NCBI GenBank assembly: GCA_900544525.1
Contig: UQVN01000094.1
Coordinates: 1-11,188, forward strand
Source of the DNA: an uncultured Eubacteriales bacterium
GTDB taxonomy: Bacteria; Bacillota; Clostridia; Lachnospirales; Lachnospiraceae
DNA: 11,188 nt
Direction: 5' to 3'
Part shown: one piece after another, positions 7,882 through 11,188 of the stretch
How the letters are laid out: each line of letters begins with the position of its first letter
How positions within the stretch are numbered: the stretch's first letter is position 1
The notes under the pieces: model-generated
What the model was told of the DNA's origin: nothing
The model's input: the letters and a program-made list of their open reading frames with translations, nothing else
Database searches by the model: none
Translations under genes and position numbers: made by a program

Positions 7882-8629
7882 CTCTTTCTACCTCCTTTAT
7901 AATAGCTGCTTCCATATATTTTTGTGCTGGCTTTTGATCCGTAATGATAATCGCGTCCTCTAACCTGGCAAATGTGATTGCTGTTGTCTTTGCAAACTTT
8001 GTATGATCCGCTAAAACATAGGCATTAAAAGACCGCTGAATGGCTTCTTTTTTTACATATGCTTCATCAATAGTCGGAGTGCTAAATCCTCTTTCCATGG
8101 AAATTCCATTGGTACCAATAAAACATTTTGTAAAATTATATTTTCTTAAATTGTCAACCGCTTCTGTACCAACAATGGCCTCTGTCTTTCCTTTTAGCTC
8201 GCCACCAAGAATATATGTCTTGATTCCTTTTTGCATTAGCTTCCTAGCATGAACAATACCATTTGTTACAAAGGTTGCCCGTTTTTCTGTAATATAATCA
8301 ATTAATTTCTCTGTTGTCGTCCCTGCATCTAAATAAATAATGTCGTCTTCTTTGATTAAGGCAGCTGCATAACGGCCGATTTTTACCTTTTCTTCTTGAT
8401 TTAAGTTATTTTTTGTACCCACGTCATATTCAGTTGTAAGAAACTCTTGTTCTATCTTTGTAGCACCGCCGTGTACTTTCTTTAACTTTTGCTGTCGGTC
8501 AAGAACGGTCAAATCTCTCCGTATCGTTGATTCAGAAGCATCCAAAAGTTTTGTAAGCTCTAAAACCGTTATAACATTTCTCTCCTCTAAAACTTTCAAA
8601 ATCTCTTGTTGTCTCTCTTCTGTCAGCAT
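7859..8629 (-). CDS. fruR: DeoR-family transcriptional regulator of the fructose operon
   Basis: This is the probable repressor of the operon, sensing a phosphorylated fructose intermediate. The 256 residues are standard for the family. An N-terminal DeoR helix-turn-helix (about 6-58) includes the recognition stretch ASESTIRRDLTVLD (31-44) and the VHGGA signature (52-56). The C-terminal effector domain, related to ribose-5-phosphate isomerase, shows YLDAGTTTEKL (99-109), VTNG (121-124), LGGELK (141-146), FIGTNGIS (170-177) and YVKKE (191-195). The start at 8629 has AGGAGGT (8637-8643) seven bases upstream. It is the first gene of the operon and overlaps fruK. The predicted transcription start is only about 17 bases before its start codon. 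The array of repeats at its promoter is the obvious candidate binding site. Role follows from family and position; the exact ligand is not visible. Confidence 0.92.
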   Translation of the reverse strand: MLTEERQQEILKVLEERNVITVLELTKLLDASESTIRRDLTVLDRQQKLKKVHGGATKIEQEFLTTEYDVGTKNNLNQEEKVKIGRYAAALIKEDDIIYLDAGTTTEKLIDYITEKRATFVTNGIVHARKLMQKGIKTYILGGELKGKTEAIVGTEAVDNLRKYNFTKCFIGTNGISMERGFSTPTIDEAYVKKEAIQRSFNAYVLADHTKFAKTTAITFARLEDAIIITDQKPAQKYMEAAIIKEVERDDLYSDL

Positions 8630-8652
8630 AATTGCTACCTCCTAATATCTTT

Positions 8653-8680
8653 ATTATATCACTTTTTCTTTCATTGTCAA
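8653..8680 (-). promoter_or_regulatory. Sigma-A promoter of fruR-fruK-fruA
   Basis: Both boxes match consensus exactly on the minus strand: -35 TTGACA (8675-8680) and -10 TATAAT (8653-8658), with a 16-base spacer. The predicted start is near 8646, leaving a leader of about 17 bases that is almost entirely the fruR ribosome-binding site. So strong a promoter implies control by repression; the -35 box itself forms part of the first repeat of the adjacent array. Confidence 0.85.
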
Positions 8681-8724
8681 TCATTTTCATTCAAATTCAT
8701 TCATTTATAGTCATATTTTTTCAT
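8671..8724. repeat. 10-bp-phased TCAW array, candidate FruR operator
   Basis: On the plus strand TCAT or TCAA begins at 8671, 8681, 8691, 8701, 8711 and 8721, every 10 bases. A second series begins at 8677, 8687 and 8697. The first three 10-bp units follow the pattern TCAW-NN-TCAW, for example TCATTTTCAT. On the minus strand this reads as repeated WTGA. Regularly spaced direct repeats of this sort are typical of DeoR-family operators. The array starts inside the -35 region of the fru promoter and extends upstream. Assignment to FruR is inference from position. Confidence 0.65.
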
Positions 8725-8730
8725 CTTATT

Positions 8731-8775
8731 TTAGAAAAAATCGTTTATTTTTGGCATCCAGTCATTTTCAGTCAT
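8731..8775 (-). CDS. Possible 14-codon leader peptide upstream of fruR
   Basis: The frame encodes MTENDWMPKINDFF and then TAA. AGGAGGG (8782-8788) lies 7 bases before the ATG at 8773-8775, as good a ribosome-binding site as any in the window. It lies about 100 bases upstream of fruR on the same strand. For it to be translated a second promoter is needed: TGGTATAGT, with its -10 at 8824-8829, is a possible extended -10, but it has no good -35. It resembles no peptide I know and may be a chance frame, since SD-like sequences are common in such DNA. Confidence 0.25.
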   Translation of the reverse strand: MTENDWMPKINDFF

Positions 8776-8814
8776 ATAAATCCCTCCTATTACTTCCCAA
8801 ATAAAAAACAATAT

Positions 8815-8844
8815 TGTGTTAAAACTATACCATATTTTACAACA
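8815..8844. repeat. Imperfect inverted repeat upstream of the MFS gene
   Basis: TGTGTTAAAA (8815-8824) and TTTTACAACA (8835-8844) are inverted copies with 8 of 10 positions matching, separated by 10 bases. The right arm overlaps the predicted -35 box of the transporter promoter, a plausible place for a repressor. No regulator can be named. Confidence 0.3.
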
Positions 8845-8864
8845 TTTTGACCCTATTATATTAT
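8836..8864 (+). promoter_or_regulatory. Candidate promoter of the MFS transporter gene
   Basis: TTTACA (8836-8841) and TATTAT (8859-8864) are 17 bases apart, each one mismatch from consensus. An exact TATAAT is also present at 8862-8867, but its spacing to TTTACA would be 20. The -10 area lies in a perfect 14-bp AT-only palindrome (8857-8870), which may be an operator or merely composition. Confidence 0.5.
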
Positions 8865-8907
8865 AATATATGTCATAGTAACATCATTCTTTTTAGGAGG
8901 ATTACAA

Positions 8908-10128
8908 ATGAAGCCAATTTACAAAAAGACAATCTTTGCTTGCTACCTTGGCTATGTCATACAAGCGATTGTCAATAACTTTATTCCACTATTATTTTTA
9001 ACATTTCAAGAAGAATATGAAATTTCCATCACTAAGATCACCATGTTGATTACGCTAAACTTTATGATTCAACTGGTTGTCGATCTTACTTCTGCCCATT
9101 TTATTGATAAAATCGGCTATCGCACTGCCGCTCTTTTGGCTCATGCTTTTACTGTGATGGGACTTATTTCTCTCACTTTTTTACCAGAACTATTTTCCGA
9201 TGCTTTCTTAGGACTTATGATTTCTGTTACAATTTACGCCATCGGTGGTGGTTTATTAGAAGTATTATTAAGCCCCATTATCGAAGCATTACCAACCGAT
9301 GATAAAGAAAAGACAATGAGTCTTTTACATTCCTTCTACTGCTGGGGATATGTGTTTGTTGTTCTCTTTTCTACTATCTTTTTTCAGATATTCGGAATCG
9401 AAAACTGGAAAATTTTATCCCTTTTATGGGCTATTATACCGATTATCAACTTCCTATCCTTTACAAAAGTTCCAATTCTTCCATTAATAGAAGAGAAAAA
9501 TGCCAGTCTTTCTCTTATGGAACTATTTAGAAAACCTATTTTTTGGTTGCTTATGATTGTTATGCTCTGTGCTGGTGCAAGCGAGCAAGCAGTAGCACAA
9601 TGGGCCTCTACCTTCGCTGAACAAGGACTAGGAGTCAGTAAAACAGTGGGCGATCTTATGGGACCAATGCTTTTTGCCCTTTTTATGGGAAGCTCTCGAT
9701 TGCTCTATGGAAAATATGGGGAGAAACTCAATCTATATAAAGCGATTGCTATCAGTTCCATGCTATGCATCCTTTCCTATGTTTTCATCTCTCTTTCTCC
9801 TTTGCCATTTCTTAGCTTGCTTGGTTGTGGGCTTTGTGGATTTTCTGTCGGTATTTTATGGCCTGGCACTTTCAGTATCGCTTCTTCTTGTTTAAGAAAA
9901 GGGAGAACTGCTCTATTTGCATTTCTGGCCTTAGCCGGTGATTTAGGATGTTCTAGCGGTCCTACTTTTGTTGGCTTTATTTTCAATAAAAGCAATGGAA
10001 ACTTCAAACTTGGAATTTTATTGGCTCTTATTTTTCCAGTTATCTTGCTTATTACTTTACTGCTTCTTCACATCTTCAAGCAAAAAGAACGCCAACTAGA
10101 GATTTCTCCAACGAGTCAGTCATTATAA
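8908..10128 (+). CDS. Major facilitator superfamily transporter, substrate unknown
   Basis: This is a cytoplasmic-membrane secondary transporter. The 406 residues are almost wholly hydrophobic, consistent with the 12-helix MFS fold. Loop 2-3 carries a degenerate motif A, DLTSAHFIDKIGYR (59-72), with a pseudo-repeat in the second half (LLYGKYGEK, 265-273). A central charged loop (about 190-210) separates the halves, and the C-terminus is a short charged tail. The segment CAGASEQAVAQWASTFAEQ (221-239) recalls the fucose/glucose permease-like branch (FucP-like sugar:proton symporters), but I cannot assign a substrate. The ATG at 8908 has AGGAGG about 7 bases upstream. The gene is transcribed alone, divergently from the fru operon, and ends at a strong terminator. 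Shared control with fru through the common 278-bp spacer is possible but not shown. A drug exporter is the main alternative. Confidence 0.85.
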   Translation: MKPIYKKTIFACYLGYVIQAIVNNFIPLLFLTFQEEYEISITKITMLITLNFMIQLVVDLTSAHFIDKIGYRTAALLAHAFTVMGLISLTFLPELFSDAFLGLMISVTIYAIGGGLLEVLLSPIIEALPTDDKEKTMSLLHSFYCWGYVFVVLFSTIFFQIFGIENWKILSLLWAIIPIINFLSFTKVPILPLIEEKNASLSLMELFRKPIFWLLMIVMLCAGASEQAVAQWASTFAEQGLGVSKTVGDLMGPMLFALFMGSSRLLYGKYGEKLNLYKAIAISSMLCILSYVFISLSPLPFLSLLGCGLCGFSVGILWPGTFSIASSCLRKGRTALFAFLALAGDLGCSSGPTFVGFIFNKSNGNFKLGILLALIFPVILLITLLLLHIFKQKERQLEISPTSQSL

Positions 10129-10141
10129 ACATAAAAAAATG

Positions 10142-10203
10142 AAAAAGGATGAAAAACAGGTTTTGTAATATTTTCCTATCACATCTGTTTCTCATCCTTT
10201 TTT
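10142..10203. terminator. Bidirectional terminator between the MFS gene and mltG
   Basis: AAAAAGGATGA (10142-10152) pairs with TCATCCTTTTT (10192-10202), and after one mismatch AAACAG (10154-10159) pairs with CTGTTT (10185-10190), around a 25-base AT-rich loop. The plus strand ends in a run of T; the minus strand also leaves the stem into TTTTT and a further T7 run. It lies between two convergent genes and probably serves both. Confidence 0.82.
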
Positions 10204-10220
10204 ATCATTCTCAGTCTTTG

Positions 10221-11188
10221 TTAATCTTTCTTAATTCTTGTATCTTCATGTTCTTCATATGTCTTTGTAAAAATATGCTTTCCATCGTTTGTTCCATCGG
10301 TATGATAAAATAAATACTCATGGCTTTCTGGATTTAAGGCTGCTTCAATAGAAGCCAACCCTGGGTTACAAATCGGCCCAATTGGTAAGCCTTTGTTTTT
10401 ATAAGTATTATATGGAGAATCAATTGTTAAATCACTATAAAGCACTTGATTTACATTATATTGCCCTTCTGTCAATGGATAAAGAACGGTAGGACACATT
10501 TGTAATTTCATATCAATTTTTAATCGATTGTAAATAACACCTGCAATAGTTGGTCTCTCTTCATCTAACTTTGCCTCACGCTCTATAATAGCTGCAATGT
10601 TCATGATATCATATAAACTTTGATCAGAAGCTTGTAACTCTTCTGATATATTCGCCATCACATTATCATCAAACGCCTTTAACATTCTCTTTACGATACT
10701 TTCTGCACTTGTTCCTGCTTTAAATTCATAAGTGGCTGGAAATAAAAATCCCTGTAACACATAGTCAACACCATCTGGCACTTCTAAATCTTTTAAGAAA
10801 GAAAAATCATAATCCAATGTATCGGCTGCCTTTAAAAACTCTTCCTCGGTACAAAGTCCAGCTTCTGCCACCTTTTTTGCAATCATTTGAACCGTATATC
10901 CTTCTGGAACAACGATTTTTATCACATCTTTTTCTTGTCCACCTTCGGAAAGAGATTTTAATATATCTTCGATACTCATTCCTTTATGAAGTTGAAATGT
11001 TCCATAGCGAAGCTTTCCTGCATAGTCCGATTCTTTTACTTTCATCATAAATGCTAATTCGTGTTGAATTAACCCATCTTCTTTTAGAATCTTTGCGATC
11101 TCTTTTGTAGTTGTTCCTTTATCAATGGTAATTTCGACTTCTTCACCATCTTTTGATACTTGATTTTTATATTCTTTATAAATTCCTA
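10221..11188 (-). CDS. mltG: Endolytic murein transglycosylase MltG, 5' end cut by the window edge
   Basis: This inner-membrane-anchored lytic transglycosylase (YceG family) cleaves nascent peptidoglycan strands and helps set glycan length. The frame stays open through the right edge, giving 321 visible residues; an internal ATG at 11046-11048 is not the start, because the residues before it (EVEITIDKGTTTKEIAKILKE and on) are typical MltG sequence. The N-terminal membrane anchor lies outside the window. Visible features are the LysM-like region with VPEGYT, GFLFPATYEF, and the catalytic block IAAIIEREA with the predicted catalytic Glu at 10581-10583. RPTIAGVIYNRL, QMCPTVLY and NTYKNKGLPIGPICNPG follow. 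The C-terminus ends normally in a lysine-rich tail, 18 bases before the shared terminator on the minus strand. Nothing links it functionally to the sugar genes. Confidence 0.95.
   Translation of the reverse strand, partial: GIYKEYKNQVSKDGEEVEITIDKGTTTKEIAKILKEDGLIQHELAFMMKVKESDYAGKLRYGTFQLHKGMSIEDILKSLSEGGQEKDVIKIVVPEGYTVQMIAKKVAEAGLCTEEEFLKAADTLDYDFSFLKDLEVPDGVDYVLQGFLFPATYEFKAGTSAESIVKRMLKAFDDNVMANISEELQASDQSLYDIMNIAAIIEREAKLDEERPTIAGVIYNRLKIDMKLQMCPTVLYPLTEGQYNVNQVLYSDLTIDSPYNTYKNKGLPIGPICNPGLASIEAALNPESHEYLFYHTDGTNDGKHIFTKTYEEHEDTRIKKD

Noticed and set aside
8671..8724. TCAT repeats as a CRISPR array or mobile-element end
   Set aside because: Units are only 10 bp with no spacers of regular length, no cas genes or transposase are nearby, and the position over a promoter fits an operator.
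8632..8850. 72-residue hydrophobic plus-strand open frame in the fruR-MFS spacer
   Set aside because: It starts at a TTG without a ribosome-binding site, lies over the fru promoter and operator array, and its Phe/Ile/Ser content merely reflects T-rich DNA.

Overview
The window looks like an ordinary chromosomal stretch of a low-GC Gram-positive anaerobe, most likely a clostridial species of the Lachnospiraceae type. The reasons are AT-rich DNA, strong AGGAGG ribosome-binding sites, near-consensus sigma-A promoters, a fruR-fruK-fruA operon of the Firmicutes kind, and the protein families present. The genus is an inference from family resemblance; there is no rRNA or other marker gene.

Layout from left to right: (1) bases 1-1900, minus strand: a ribose-salvage operon, ribokinase (rbsK) followed by a RihC-type ribonucleoside hydrolase that runs off the left edge. 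Its promoter carries a palindromic LacI-type operator over the predicted transcription start. (2) 1872-2247: a divergent intergenic region, very pyrimidine-rich on the plus strand. (3) 2248-4880, plus strand: class II fumarase (fumC) and a single-domain malic enzyme, closed by a strong hairpin terminator; together they take fumarate through malate to pyruvate. (4) 4933-8680, minus strand: the fructose operon, a DeoR-family regulator, 1-phosphofructokinase and a three-domain fructose PTS permease (EIIA-EIIB-EIIC). Its near-perfect promoter lies inside an array of TCAW motifs repeated every 10 bp. (5) 8836-10203, plus strand: a divergently transcribed major facilitator transporter of unknown substrate, ending in a convergent terminator. 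(6) 10221-11188, minus strand: the 3' part of mltG, an endolytic murein transglycosylase, truncated by the right edge.

The metabolic theme is sugar and organic-acid use. Nucleosides are split and the ribose is phosphorylated for the pentose phosphate pathway; fructose is imported as fructose-1-phosphate and phosphorylated to fructose-1,6-bisphosphate; fumarate or malate is drained to pyruvate with reduction of NAD(P).

I see no mobile element, CRISPR array, tRNA, rRNA, toxin-antitoxin pair or defence gene, and no convincing undescribed system. The points worth a second look are regulatory: the 10-bp-phased array at the fru promoter, a tiny open frame with an excellent ribosome-binding site next to that array, and the operator at the rbsK promoter. 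A His-to-Tyr change in the nucleoside hydrolase is also worth checking.
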